From contig JAQWOM010000043.1 of assembly GCA_029245865.1 (NCBI GenBank), positions 172,620 through 236,619 on the forward strand: a stretch of 64,000 nt of DNA, given 5' to 3'. Position numbers and translations under genes: made by a program. Under the pieces are notes generated by a model. That model saw nothing but the letters and a program-made list of their open reading frames with translations. It was not told the DNA's origin and searched no databases. Shown one piece after another: positions 9,654 to 19,426 of the stretch. Each line of letters starts with the position of its first letter. The stretch's first letter is position 1. Source of the stretch: Planctomycetota bacterium. GTDB taxonomy: Bacteria; Planctomycetota; B15-G4.

Positions 9654-10577
9654 TCAGCCCCCGAGCAGTTCGCGCGCCAGGCGCCCCGCCCCGATCAGCC
9701 CGGCTTCGTCTCCAAGACGGGCAGCTTCCACGGGCAGGTCCCGCCGCCCATTGCCCAGGGGCAGTTCCAGAACGGTCTGCCGCGCTCTCGCCAGCATCTC
9801 CGGGCAACGCATGCCAAGACCGCCTCCCAAGACGATCCGCTGAGGATCTAGCAAGTTCACCGTGATGGAAACGAGAGCTTCCAGCGCCTCCAGAGCCTCC
9901 TCCATGATCGCCGTGGCGGGCTGCTGCCCAGCTCGCCATGCTTTCAAAATCTCTGGAACATCAGCAGGTCCGCCGGCGGCCTCGGACCGCCGCTCCAGGG
10001 CATCTCCTCCCAGGTAGGCCTCGAGACAGCCATCGCAGCCAGCCGGGCAACGGACACCAGGTCGAAAAGGCAGATGGCCGCCCTCCCCCCCCATGCCACG
10101 CTCTCCTTCGAGCAGGTGGCCACCACTCACGAAGCCCGTTCCGACGCCTGTGCCCAGAAACAGAGCGGCCAACTCACCACACTGGGACACCTCGGATTCA
10201 CCCAGCGCCGCGGCATTCACATCGTTCACCAAGGACACCGGTAAATCGAGCCTGCGCGCCAGCGCAGAGGTCACATCAAAGTCGGTAAAGCCCGTGGTAG
10301 GCCAGCTACGAACCCGGCCTGAAGCGCGGTCAACTGTTCCCGCCATCGCAACGCATGCAGCCCGAGGTCTCGAAACCCGACCACTCTCGGTTGCCACAAG
10401 AGCATCGCCGACCCCGGTCAATGCCTGAGCGAGATCTTCAGGCGAAGAGCGCGGCGTCGGCACAGACATCTGTTCGAGAATTCTTCCGGCCTCATCGATG
10501 AGAGCGCCCCGCAATTGGGTTCCGCCCACATCGAAGGAGAGCACGCTCGCCTCGGCCTGAGAGTCCACGTCCATCAC
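9654..10577 (-). CDS. ROK-family sugar kinase
   Basis: LSFDVGGTQLRGALID, LVNDVNAAALGE, GTGVGTGFVSGG, CPAGCDGCLEAYLGGDAL ROK zinc motif. Confidence 0.92.
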   Translation of the reverse strand: MMDVDSQAEASVLSFDVGGTQLRGALIDEAGRILEQMSVPTPRSSPEDLAQALTGVGDALVATESGRVSRPRAACVAMAGTVDRASGRVRSWPTTGFTDFDVTSALARRLDLPVSLVNDVNAAALGESEVSQCGELAALFLGTGVGTGFVSGGHLLEGERGMGGEGGHLPFRPGVRCPAGCDGCLEAYLGGDALERRSEAAGGPADVPEILKAWRAGQQPATAIMEEALEALEALVSITVNLLDPQRIVLGGGLGMRCPEMLARARQTVLELPLGNGRRDLPVEAARLGDEAGLIGAGRLARELLGG

Positions 10578-12817
10578 CGAGTCCCCTGTTGGTTCAAAGG
10601 CACAGGGCGTGCCGCAGCCTCAAGGATCGTCGCGCGATACCAATCATCAAAAGCATCGCGCAGGGCGCGCGCCTCTTCCTCCCATGGCCCCGTCTGGGGT
10701 TCCAGCAACAGATCTCTCTCTTGCCCCGGGCCGGGAGCCAGATCGAGCAATGTGCTCTCTCCCGTCTGACGGTCAGTGAGCAGCAAGACCCCTCCACGGC
10801 GACTGCCCTCAAGGTCTTGGTTTGTCTGCCCTTCGTACGGGAACAAGACGGAGTGAGCCACTTGGTCAATATCACTTGGCCCATACGGTGGTGGTGTCTG
10901 CCCTGACAGATACATCGCCGACATCAACTTCCCGAGTTGTCCGACAAGCTGCGTCACATCGTCCATTTCGATCATTTCACGCTCGACGACCGGAGCCCCC
11001 ATCAACCCGAGAACGCCCGGCCCTGACACGATCACCGGAACGCGCAGCACCTCGTCGTACAACGTCTGGCCCTGACCCCGCCCGAGATGTTCATAAAACT
11101 CTTGCCCGTGGGAGCCCACGATCACAACGAGAGTGTTTTCCAGCAAACCCTGGTCTTCCAACTCATCGAGCAGAACACCTAGAGCTTGATCAATACCCGC
11201 AACCTCAGCGTCGTACTGCGGCCCGATCTCGTTCGCAATGAGTTCGGCGACTCCCGGCCTTGAGTCGAGAGTGGCCAGTCGCCCGACCAGGGCTGGATCG
11301 GGCAAATAAGTCACAGCATTCAGGTCGGCCATGGTTGGCTCGTGCGGCGCAGTGGCCTGATCAAAGTGCAACGTCAGGAACCATTCAAACTGCGAGGCCT
11401 CAACCAGCCAGTCCACGGCACGTTCGACCATGACGAGCGGCGACATCGGCGCACCGAACAACGTTTCGTATCCACGTGAAAGCCCTGTCTCCTCGCTGAT
11501 CACCATCGAAGACGTAAAGCAAGCGGTGCTGTAGCCTGCCCAGCTTGCTGACTCTGCCAGCGTGCTTAACCGAGGCGAAAGCGTTCGCCCCGGATGCAAT
11601 CCAAGTCCATGCGTGAGTGGGTGAACACCCGTGAGCAGAGTGGCCACGCTTGGAAGCGCCCAGGAAGAAGGCGCCACGGCGTACTCGTAGCGCAGCCCTG
11701 TTTCAGCCAAGCTCTCGAGAACAGGCGTATGCCCCCGATCGTAGCCCTCGAATCCCAGGCGATCCGGGCGCAAGCCATCCACAATGACCAGCAAGGTGTT
11801 GAGACCGCCTTCTTTCTTGAAAGCACGGCGGAGGCGCTCTTCCGGCTGGCGAATGAGAACCTCTCTGACGCCCACGAACAGGCCGCCACCCCCTTCGAGT
11901 TCAAGGCTGACCGACAGCGGCTTACCCACCCACTCCGAAAGATCCGCGGACACGATCAACTCCCCGGAGGGAGAAGCCCCTCCCAGGGATTTCACCAGGG
12001 GATTCACCGAGACGTTGGCGAGCACGAGTTCATCGGCAGCGACGATCACACGCCCAGGCTCGATCTGAGGATCGACCCCAATCGGAGCAGCGTGAAGCAC
12101 GACACTCAACTCTGCGCCAGGCGGGACTTCATCAACATGCAGCGTCCTGGAAAGGCCATCTTCAAGCGGGAGACATGCAGGACCCGGCATGAACAAACGC
12201 GACGTTTCGAAGTTTCCCGGTGCGTGCACCTTGTCGAGGCTCACATTCGCCAAGAGGTCCACACCGATCGCATAGGCCGTCACCGTATTCTCGGTTTCAT
12301 CGAGAGGCCGGCCTTCGGATTCCAGCACGACATCCGAGAGAAGAATCGAGCCCAACCCAGGGCGGCCGCGCCCATCCAGGCAGAGGAATTCGAGTTCGAC
12401 CTCCTCATTCGGGCTCGCCGGGAGCTTGAGTCGATGCTCTTTCCACGCAGCTTCAGAAGCATGAAACTGCCCAAGCTCAACTCGCTCTCCGTCGGTACGC
12501 ACCATCCGAACCGCGACATCCGGCAATCCCTCGAGGTGCCCTTCCAGAAAGCGAACAACAGCTTCCTCGCCCGGGATCACCACCTGAAAACGCGCCATCT
12601 GACCCGCAGAGACACTCCACGCCAGCCGCCGTTGATAGTTGAGGATCACATAGCCCGGCATGGCAACCTCGTTGTTCGGCTGAAGCCGCACGCGCAGGTC
12701 GACCCGAAAGTCGGGAGCTTTCTGCATCAACCACCAGGCAGACACAACAAGGATCAAGGCAACAACCACCGTCAGGCGTATCGCAGCAACGACCGCCTGC
12801 CGACTAGACAGGCTCAC
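10574..12817 (-). CDS. Sulfatase/alkaline-phosphatase-fold protein, membrane anchored, probably catalytically degenerate
   Basis: NTLLVIVDGLRPDRLGFEGY and SVATLLTGVHPLTHGL typical of the sulfatase fold, but WALPS at the nucleophile site and VGSHGQ in place of SDHGE; N-terminal TM. Confidence 0.8.
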   Translation of the reverse strand: MSLSSRQAVVAAIRLTVVVALILVVSAWWLMQKAPDFRVDLRVRLQPNNEVAMPGYVILNYQRRLAWSVSAGQMARFQVVIPGEEAVVRFLEGHLEGLPDVAVRMVRTDGERVELGQFHASEAAWKEHRLKLPASPNEEVELEFLCLDGRGRPGLGSILLSDVVLESEGRPLDETENTVTAYAIGVDLLANVSLDKVHAPGNFETSRLFMPGPACLPLEDGLSRTLHVDEVPPGAELSVVLHAAPIGVDPQIEPGRVIVAADELVLANVSVNPLVKSLGGASPSGELIVSADLSEWVGKPLSVSLELEGGGGLFVGVREVLIRQPEERLRRAFKKEGGLNTLLVIVDGLRPDRLGFEGYDRGHTPVLESLAETGLRYEYAVAPSSWALPSVATLLTGVHPLTHGLGLHPGRTLSPRLSTLAESASWAGYSTACFTSSMVISEETGLSRGYETLFGAPMSPLVMVERAVDWLVEASQFEWFLTLHFDQATAPHEPTMADLNAVTYLPDPALVGRLATLDSRPGVAELIANEIGPQYDAEVAGIDQALGVLLDELEDQGLLENTLVVIVGSHGQEFYEHLGRGQGQTLYDEVLRVPVIVSGPGVLGLMGAPVVEREMIEMDDVTQLVGQLGKLMSAMYLSGQTPPPYGPSDIDQVAHSVLFPYEGQTNQDLEGSRRGGVLLLTDRQTGESTLLDLAPGPGQERDLLLEPQTGPWEEEARALRDAFDDWYRATILEAAARPVPLNQQGTR

Positions 12818-13383
12818 CGGTAGTACGCCTCCGGCTCAACAACCGCCTCATCCTTGATCGCATATTCGGAGAGCAGAGCGCGAAGCTTCGCCGCAAGGTA
12901 CTCAGCATCTTCAAAGTTGTCCGGGAAAGACTCCCAGTCAGACTCTCGGTGCTCGCCTGCCGACAGCATCCCGCCCTTGCGGACGATCTGCTCTTCGACT
13001 CGCATCCGCACGACATAACGCCGCCGACCTTCTGCTCGATTGATGTCAACGTGCACTCGACTTCTCGAAGGGCCGCGCACCTCGCGACGTGAGATCCCTC
13101 GGAGCCACTCTGTTTCGATCTCACCAAGGTCCGGCAATCTTTTTCGCACGAAGTAGCCCTCCATCTCGAGCATGTCTAGGACGGAGGCGTACAGGTTCTG
13201 ATAACTGACATCCTGCATATTGACTTCAGCCCAGCGCTGAGTCGTCGAGGCACAGCCAGACGTGAAGCCGAATGAAAGGCAAAGAGACAGCATCAAACAA
13301 ACGCGGGAAAACCATCGCGCGCCAGGGTTCTCTCGTTGAGCAAGCATCCTTCCGAGTCTACTCGCTACACCGACCCGTTTCAC
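12814..13383 (-). CDS. Hypothetical lipoprotein
   Basis: Signal peptide with lipobox-like LSFGFTSGC; 4-nt overlap with the downstream gene. Confidence 0.6.
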   Translation of the reverse strand: MKRVGVASRLGRMLAQRENPGARWFSRVCLMLSLCLSFGFTSGCASTTQRWAEVNMQDVSYQNLYASVLDMLEMEGYFVRKRLPDLGEIETEWLRGISRREVRGPSRSRVHVDINRAEGRRRYVVRMRVEEQIVRKGGMLSAGEHRESDWESFPDNFEDAEYLAAKLRALLSEYAIKDEAVVEPEAYYR

Positions 13384-13385
13384 GG

Positions 13386-14783
13386 TTACGAGGGTCCTCG
13401 TTGCTGGAACCGCAGGAGAATCGGAATCTCACCGTAGGGCAGTGATTCTTGCAGTCGCCGAATCAAAAACCGTCGCCAGCCTTCCTCGAACAGCTTGGGC
13501 TCGTTGACAAAGATCACGAGAGTCGGCGGATGGGTTTCCACCTGCGAAGCATAATAGATCTTTCCAATACGGCCCTTGCTCGCACGAGGCTTGCGAATCT
13601 CATAAGTCCGCCGCAGCACGCGATTCAACTCCCCTGTCGACACGCGCTCACCGGCCTGATCGTGCAACTCGGCGGCAAGCGCCAGTGTTGCATTGATATT
13701 GAAGTCCTCGGGGGCCGAGATCAGCGTGATGGGTGCAAAAGACAAGCCTGCGAGCACTCCGCGAAGATACGTCTCGTAGTCTGCAGCTTGAGCAGTCTCT
13801 CGTGCGAGGTCCCACTTCGTGACGACCATCACAACAGGGATCGCACAGTCGACAATCATTCCCGCGATCTCTCGATCGATACGGCCGACATCCCTCGTTG
13901 CATCGAGCAACAAGAGCACAACATTCGCGCGCCGGATAGCCCGGTGCGCTCGAGACTGTCCGTAAAACTCCACTGAGTCGCTGATGGTCTTGCGCTTGCG
14001 AATGCCCGCCGTATCAATCGCGATAAAACGCCGGCCATTCCGAACAAAGGGCACGTCAACCGCATCGCGGGTTGTGCCCGCCACTTCGGACACGATGACG
14101 CGTTCCTGCCGCACCAACGAATTCACCAGCGTAGATTTCCCGGCATTCATACGCCCAACGATCGCCAGCCTGACCACGTCGGCTGGCATCATGGGTGCCT
14201 CAGCCACATCTCCGAGGCGCGAAAAAAGTGAGTCTCTGAGATCCGTTGTTCCCAGGCGCTCTTTGGCAGAGATGCGCACCGGATCACCGAAGCCGAGCGT
14301 ATAGGCTTCAGCGAAGCCCGCTTCATCGCCAGCGCCCTCCACTTTATTTGCGATCAGCAACACAGGTTGCTCAAGCCTTCGCAAGCGGCTGGCGATGTCT
14401 TTGTCGAGAGTCGTCAAGCCTGTCTTGCAATCGACAACAAACAAGATCAAATCGGCAAGGTCCAGTGCCATGGCGATCTGATCGTCCACCTCTGACTTCA
14501 GTTGCTGATCGTCGACGTGCCCGATACCGCCTGTGTCAATCAACTCGAGCGTTTGGCTTTCCTGATCGAGCAAAAAGCTGACACGATCTCGCGTCACTCC
14601 GGCCATAGGATCCTCGATGGCCACACGCCTTCCAGCCAGAGCGTTGAAAAGAGTGCTCTTGCCAACATTGGGCCGCCCGACAATGGCAACACAGGGGATT
14701 CCCCCGGAGGCCGCCGGAATCGGCTGAGACACCTCGTTGGCGGACACGTCGTCCATTGGATTGTCGATCGGAGGGGGAGTCAT
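13386..14783 (-). CDS. der: Ribosome biogenesis GTPase Der (EngA)
   Basis: Two GTPase domains: VAIVGRPNVGKSTLFNALAGRRVAIEDPMAGVTRD and LAIVGRMNAGKSTLVNSLVRQERVIVSEVAGTTRDAVD; KH-like C-term. Confidence 0.97.
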   Translation of the reverse strand: MTPPPIDNPMDDVSANEVSQPIPAASGGIPCVAIVGRPNVGKSTLFNALAGRRVAIEDPMAGVTRDRVSFLLDQESQTLELIDTGGIGHVDDQQLKSEVDDQIAMALDLADLILFVVDCKTGLTTLDKDIASRLRRLEQPVLLIANKVEGAGDEAGFAEAYTLGFGDPVRISAKERLGTTDLRDSLFSRLGDVAEAPMMPADVVRLAIVGRMNAGKSTLVNSLVRQERVIVSEVAGTTRDAVDVPFVRNGRRFIAIDTAGIRKRKTISDSVEFYGQSRAHRAIRRANVVLLLLDATRDVGRIDREIAGMIVDCAIPVVMVVTKWDLARETAQAADYETYLRGVLAGLSFAPITLISAPEDFNINATLALAAELHDQAGERVSTGELNRVLRRTYEIRKPRASKGRIGKIYYASQVETHPPTLVIFVNEPKLFEEGWRRFLIRRLQESLPYGEIPILLRFQQRGPS

Positions 14784-14862
14784 CGAATGAAGCGAGGAAG
14801 TGTCCTGGGAATGCCGTTGACGATACGGCGCAGCGGCCTGCCGGTCCACGGCGGGGACCCGC

Positions 14863-15654
14863 TCAGCGCACGCGTAGCACCTTATGGACCTGTGGGACCA
14901 CTCGCACCTCGAGGCCAGCAGCCGCCAGGATGTCGACGAAGGGGTCGAGTTGCTCACGAGGCAAGGCAGGCGAACCGCCCAGAGGCGTCACGGGCTGGAG
15001 AAAGACAGAGGCGCCAGGAGCGTAAGAGCTCAAGAGGTTCGCAGCGCGGGCCACCTCGTCTCGCCCCACATCACCATCAACAATAAGCTTGTAGAACACC
15101 TCCAGGCCGTCCAGCGCGCCGCTTGCCAGAACAGCGGCATGTTCATCAAGCACTCCGGCTCTCCCCGTGGCAGAGGGCAGCTTGAGATCACAGGAAACCC
15201 AACGCAGGTGCGGAGCCACGTGCGCCAGGGCAACGGCATCCAGCCCAGCCGTCTCGAGCATGACGTCTCGTGGAGCCAGTGCTGCACAGAGGGCCCGCGC
15301 GAAGTCGGGCTGCTCGAGCGGTTCACCGCCGGTCAGGCTGACAGCAGAGGTCCCTCCGGGGTCGACCCGCTCTACAAGTTCCAGAACTTGCTCAACGGTG
15401 AGTGGGTTTTGTAGGCGAGTCGGTGTCTCGGCCTCCTCGCCTGCTTCTTCGGTGCAACGAGGAACTGCAACATCGGCGACCGAGCCCAAGGCCCACTCGG
15501 TGTCACAGTAACGACAGCCCACCGTGCACCCTGCAAGACGGACGAAGACCTGACGCTTTCCCAGCAGCAGACCTTCCCCCTGATAGCTACGGAACACTTC
15601 CGCAACTTGCCCAGTCACACGCCCCTGCTCCTCTACAGCCACAGCGGCAGTCAT
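14863..15654 (-). CDS. queE: 7-carboxy-7-deazaguanine synthase QueE (radical SAM)
   Basis: VFRSYQGEGLLLGKRQVFVRLAGCTVGCRYCDTEWA (CxxxCxxC). Confidence 0.93.
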   Translation of the reverse strand: MTAAVAVEEQGRVTGQVAEVFRSYQGEGLLLGKRQVFVRLAGCTVGCRYCDTEWALGSVADVAVPRCTEEAGEEAETPTRLQNPLTVEQVLELVERVDPGGTSAVSLTGGEPLEQPDFARALCAALAPRDVMLETAGLDAVALAHVAPHLRWVSCDLKLPSATGRAGVLDEHAAVLASGALDGLEVFYKLIVDGDVGRDEVARAANLLSSYAPGASVFLQPVTPLGGSPALPREQLDPFVDILAAAGLEVRVVPQVHKVLRVR

Positions 15655-15657
15655 CGC

Positions 15658-16842
15658 TCAACCCTCGGCGAACTCCTCCGCCAGCGCCAAGAGGGCATCG
15701 ACACCACGGTCGAGCACCTCGCCTGATGCGGCGAAGGAGAGGCGGAAGTGGGTGTCACGTGCAGAGAAAGCTTTGCCCGGGACGATCAACAGCTTGCGTT
15801 CCAGCGCGCGTTCCATGAACGCCTCGGTGGTCGCGCCCTTCGGAAGTTCCGGAAACATGTAGAAAGAACCCCCGGGCTTGGGGAACTCGTAGTGACCAGC
15901 AAGCCGCGCATAGAAAGAATCGCGCTTCTGGGCATAGTTCTCGATCTCTGCGGACATATCCACATCCATGGCCGCAAGGCCCGCGAGTTGAACCATCGAC
16001 GGCGCGCAGACAAAGGTGAACTGCTGAATCCGCCGCATGGCATCGATGATGTCGTCAGGTCCCACGGCGTAGCCCATGCGCCAACCGGGCATGCCATACG
16101 TCTTGGAAAACCCACCGAGTAGCAGCAAGCGGTCCTCGTCAACATGGCCAACTGCAGCAACGTGCGGTCCGTCGTACACGAACTCATCGTAGATTTCGTC
16201 GGAGACCACCAGCAGGTCGTGTTTCCTCGCAAACGCACCAACAATGTCCAACTCTTCGGCGGACAAAACGCGGCCTGTGGGATTGCTAGGTGAGTTGATC
16301 AGCAACAGCCGCGAGCGACCCTCGGGATCTAGCGCGGCTTCCAGCGCAGCCTCCGTAAGCGGAATGCCGGGATACATCTCGTACCCACTCCAATCCGCAT
16401 CGACGAGACCTGCGAGCACCGGGTACATGGTGAAGTAAGGATCGGGAAGCAAGACGTGATCACCCTTGTCGAGCGCCGCCATGAATCCCAGCAGCAGCCC
16501 ACCCGACACGCCCGAGGTGACGAGACTTTGTTGACCCTGGTACCCGTAACGATCTGCAAGCCGTCCCAGGATGCGCTCGTTCAGCTCGGGCACACCTTCG
16601 GTCACGGTGTAGCGATTGAAGCCATCGCGGATGGCGGCAATCGCAGCCTCTTTGACCGCCTCGGGAACATCGAAGTGAGCCTGCCCGATCGAGAGATTGA
16701 TCGGGTCGTCCATGAACTGCACCCGCTCAAAAATCTTACGGATACCGCTCGACTCCACTCCATCCGCACGACGCGAGACGAGGCGTCGACCTGAAAGAGC
16801 CTGGTCCTGAGGAGGCGCCGGGTTTTCGGGCGGAAGCGACAC
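15658..16842 (-). CDS. PLP-dependent aminotransferase class I/II
   Basis: INSPSNPTGRVLSAEEL, VSDEIYDEFVYDG, GGFSKTYGMPGWRMGYAVG lysine motif; GTG start near 16842 inferred. Confidence 0.92.
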   Translation of the reverse strand: MSLPPENPAPPQDQALSGRRLVSRRADGVESSGIRKIFERVQFMDDPINLSIGQAHFDVPEAVKEAAIAAIRDGFNRYTVTEGVPELNERILGRLADRYGYQGQQSLVTSGVSGGLLLGFMAALDKGDHVLLPDPYFTMYPVLAGLVDADWSGYEMYPGIPLTEAALEAALDPEGRSRLLLINSPSNPTGRVLSAEELDIVGAFARKHDLLVVSDEIYDEFVYDGPHVAAVGHVDEDRLLLLGGFSKTYGMPGWRMGYAVGPDDIIDAMRRIQQFTFVCAPSMVQLAGLAAMDVDMSAEIENYAQKRDSFYARLAGHYEFPKPGGSFYMFPELPKGATTEAFMERALERKLLIVPGKAFSARDTHFRLSFAASGEVLDRGVDALLALAEEFAEG

Positions 16843-16852
16843 GCCCTCCGGC

Positions 16853-17026
16853 CTAAGCCTTCTTGGCGGCCTTGGCTGCCGTCCGCACCTTACGGAGACC
16901 GTAAACGGTCTTCTCTTGGTCCCACTCACCCGCCTTTTGCAGGGCCTCGAGCCGCTCAATGCGGGTCCAGACGTTGCGACTCCTGAGCAGGGCGCTCTTG
17001 ATCTTCAAGCTGCGGTGGATGGACAT
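16853..17026 (-). CDS. Small basic protein of the PVC superphylum (TIGR04137-like)
   Basis: MSIHRSLKIKSALLRSRNVWTRIERLEALQKAGEWDQEKTVYGLRKVRTAAKAAKKA, 57 aa, highly basic. Confidence 0.85.
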   Translation of the reverse strand: MSIHRSLKIKSALLRSRNVWTRIERLEALQKAGEWDQEKTVYGLRKVRTAAKAAKKA

Positions 17027-17228
17027 CGAGGCGCTTCCTCTTGTTCTATTCGTCTTGGATAAGGCGACGGGTGGTGCGGACCGCGCTCGCGGCACTCACT
17101 CTACCGACGGTTCAGCAGGCTCTCTGAAGAGGCCAGCCGAGCCAGGACATCGTCCACATCGATGATCTCGGGTCAAGACTGAGGCCCCTGCCAAGACCGA
17201 GCGGCCTGCCAAGGCGACACCCCGAGCC

Positions 17229-18086
17229 CTAGGAGCCTGGCTCCAGTCCCTCGGGAGCCGGGTGAGCCACAATCCGCGCGTCCACGAAGGGCGCCGACTT
17301 CCCCCCATGCCAATCATCGATATCCAGCAGTCGAGTGAGTGTGGCTTGCAAGGCCTGCTTACTGCGGCCAGCCCCGACGATCAACTCGATGCTCTCGTAT
17401 CCCTCGCCCTCGGCTCGTTCCTGCCCGATCAACATGAGACCTGGCAGCCCGCGCAATTCGAGTTCCTTGAGAGCTGCCGTTCCCAACTCGAGGCCGCGGT
17501 CGGATCCGTTGTAGGTTGCAGCCTGAATGGTCAACCACTCTTGCCCTGGCTCAATCGGAGCGGCAGACGGAGGCAGTGCCCCTCCCGGACCTTCAGGGAG
17601 CACGTCAGCCAGTTTCATGGTGGGCAGTTCTGCCATGCCATCACCCAGCCAGAACTGCTTGAACACGAGCACCAGCACCACGGCCGACAGCATGACGGTG
17701 GCGCCAAAGAACATGGTACGCGTCGCACCATCGGCCTTCCGCGCTGCGGCAGAGCGCTTCTTGCTGCCAGGTCCGGAAGCGAACAATCGAGCGCCCGAGA
17801 TCAAGCGACTCACACGCGAGGCCGGGCTCTGAGTGGCTCCACCGCGCCATGCGGCAGACCCGCGAGAGGCCCCCGTCTTGGGTCGCGCGCCGGCGGAGGT
17901 CGAACGAGAAGTCGCGCCCCGTTTCGCCTTGCCAGCCCCACCTGTCGAAGAGCCGGCGAGCGCGCTTTTGACCTTCACCGAGGAAGCGATGACCTTACCG
18001 ACCACCCTTCGCCGCTTGGAAGCCTTATCAAAGCCGTCCCGGCTGGATCGAAACACGTCCAGCGGATGTTGTCGTCCCACAACCAA
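17229..18086 (-). CDS. Hypothetical single-pass membrane protein with Lys/Arg/Ser/Gly-rich N-terminal tail
   Basis: Long basic low-complexity tail, TM TMFFGATVMLSAVVLVLVFKQF, C-terminal globular region. Confidence 0.55.
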   Translation of the reverse strand: MVVGRQHPLDVFRSSRDGFDKASKRRRVVGKVIASSVKVKSALAGSSTGGAGKAKRGATSRSTSAGARPKTGASRGSAAWRGGATQSPASRVSRLISGARLFASGPGSKKRSAAARKADGATRTMFFGATVMLSAVVLVLVFKQFWLGDGMAELPTMKLADVLPEGPGGALPPSAAPIEPGQEWLTIQAATYNGSDRGLELGTAALKELELRGLPGLMLIGQERAEGEGYESIELIVGAGRSKQALQATLTRLLDIDDWHGGKSAPFVDARIVAHPAPEGLEPGS

Positions 18087-18184
18087 CCCTCACCGTTGCC
18101 CAAGATCGCCTGGACCAAAGCTAGCGTGCCAGGAAGGTCGATCCAAGGCGCGAGATGCAGAAATGAGGGCCAGAAAATCAGGCT

Positions 18185-19426
18185 TCAGCCGCGTGCGGTC
18201 CGAACCAGCTCCCGGAACAGCGTCTCTTCATGCTGGAGGGTGCGCCCGATGGCCTTCTGGTAGGCCTCCGCTGGGGATTGGCCTTCCAGGGCGCGTACCC
18301 AACGAATAGCTGCTCCCATCCCGTGCTGCGACACCACATGATCGACAAACGCAAAGCTGAGCAGGTAGCCCAGGTGCACCTGCCCTGAGTCACCAAGCTC
18401 CAGAAACGACTCGGGCAAGTCTTCGATCCGGGGCAGATCCTGACGGGCGATCCCGGACTTCTCCATGTACTCGACCAGTCGAGAGATGCCCTGCCCCCGT
18501 CCGTACTCGGCCAACTGAGCCAGTCCTTCGTTCAGGTAGACGGGGCAGCGCGGCGACAGCTCGCTCATGATCAGGTGGGTGTACTCATGCCGGAAGGAGG
18601 CCTCGATGCGCTCTCCGTCAAGTTTCGGATCGGCGACCGGCAGCCTGATCTTTCGGTCGAACAAGCCCCCCACCCAGTCATGTGCCCCCGTGACGGCACG
18701 AAACGCCTCGGGCGGATAGAGCACCACAATGGCCTTGTTGCGCGGGAACTCATCGAAGGTGTTGCAGACCTCGGCCCGTGCGCGGTCGAGTAACTCCGCG
18801 AGTTCCAGAAATTCCGTATCTCCTGGATGACGGATCACAAAGGTGCTCGTGACATCCGTGCGGTAGTCCTTCTCGACCGCATACTGCCGCCCCGTACGGG
18901 CGAGTGCTTTCGCAGCTCTGGCAGCCAGTTCATCATCACCCAATTCCTGAGCTTTGCGGTAAGCGACCTGTGCTTGCGGCAACTCGTCAAGCAGATTGAG
19001 CGTGTCACCTAACAACTGGTGAGCGAGTGCGTTCTCCGGGTCTGCCTTCACAGCAGATCGCGACGCGCTCAGCGCTTCGTCCAATCGGTAGAGGCGTAGC
19101 GCCAGGCTCGCCAGGTGCAAGCGATAGCCAACCTCATCAGGCACTTTGACAATCGCCCTGCGGTAGTCTCCCAACGCGGCATCCCAGGCGAAGGCATCGT
19201 AATGCGCCTGGCCACGCTTGAAGTACGCGTAACCAAGGTTGCGCGCGAGCACCGAATCGTCGGGCTTGAGAGCCGCTGCAGACTCAAGGTAGAGAACTGC
19301 GTCTGCAGCCTGCCCATTCTCAAGCGCCTGCTTGGCGCGTTGATTCAGATCCGCCACGTCCTGTGCCGACGCCCCCATGAACAGGATCGCCAACAGCAAC
19401 ACAGAAAGAGAGTGACTCTTGGTCAT
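18185..19426 (-). CDS. TPR-repeat protein with peptidase-MA-like zincin domain
   Basis: Signal peptide MTKSHSLSVLLLAILFMGASAQ, TPR repeats, FRHEYTHLIMSELSPRCPVYLNEGLAQLAEY (HExxH plus downstream E). Confidence 0.85.
   Translation of the reverse strand: MTKSHSLSVLLLAILFMGASAQDVADLNQRAKQALENGQAADAVLYLESAAALKPDDSVLARNLGYAYFKRGQAHYDAFAWDAALGDYRRAIVKVPDEVGYRLHLASLALRLYRLDEALSASRSAVKADPENALAHQLLGDTLNLLDELPQAQVAYRKAQELGDDELAARAAKALARTGRQYAVEKDYRTDVTSTFVIRHPGDTEFLELAELLDRARAEVCNTFDEFPRNKAIVVLYPPEAFRAVTGAHDWVGGLFDRKIRLPVADPKLDGERIEASFRHEYTHLIMSELSPRCPVYLNEGLAQLAEYGRGQGISRLVEYMEKSGIARQDLPRIEDLPESFLELGDSGQVHLGYLLSFAFVDHVVSQHGMGAAIRWVRALEGQSPAEAYQKAIGRTLQHEETLFRELVRTARG

Noticed and set aside
10085-10092. 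C8 homopolymer inside the ROK kinase gene as a phase-variation tract
   Set aside because: Short, encodes an ordinary Gly-rich stretch (GMGGEGGHL) in a conserved frame; no evidence of slippage.
11594-12823. 409-aa plus-strand ORF opposite the sulfatase-like gene
   Set aside because: Antisense shadow ORF; His/Arg-rich with no motif.
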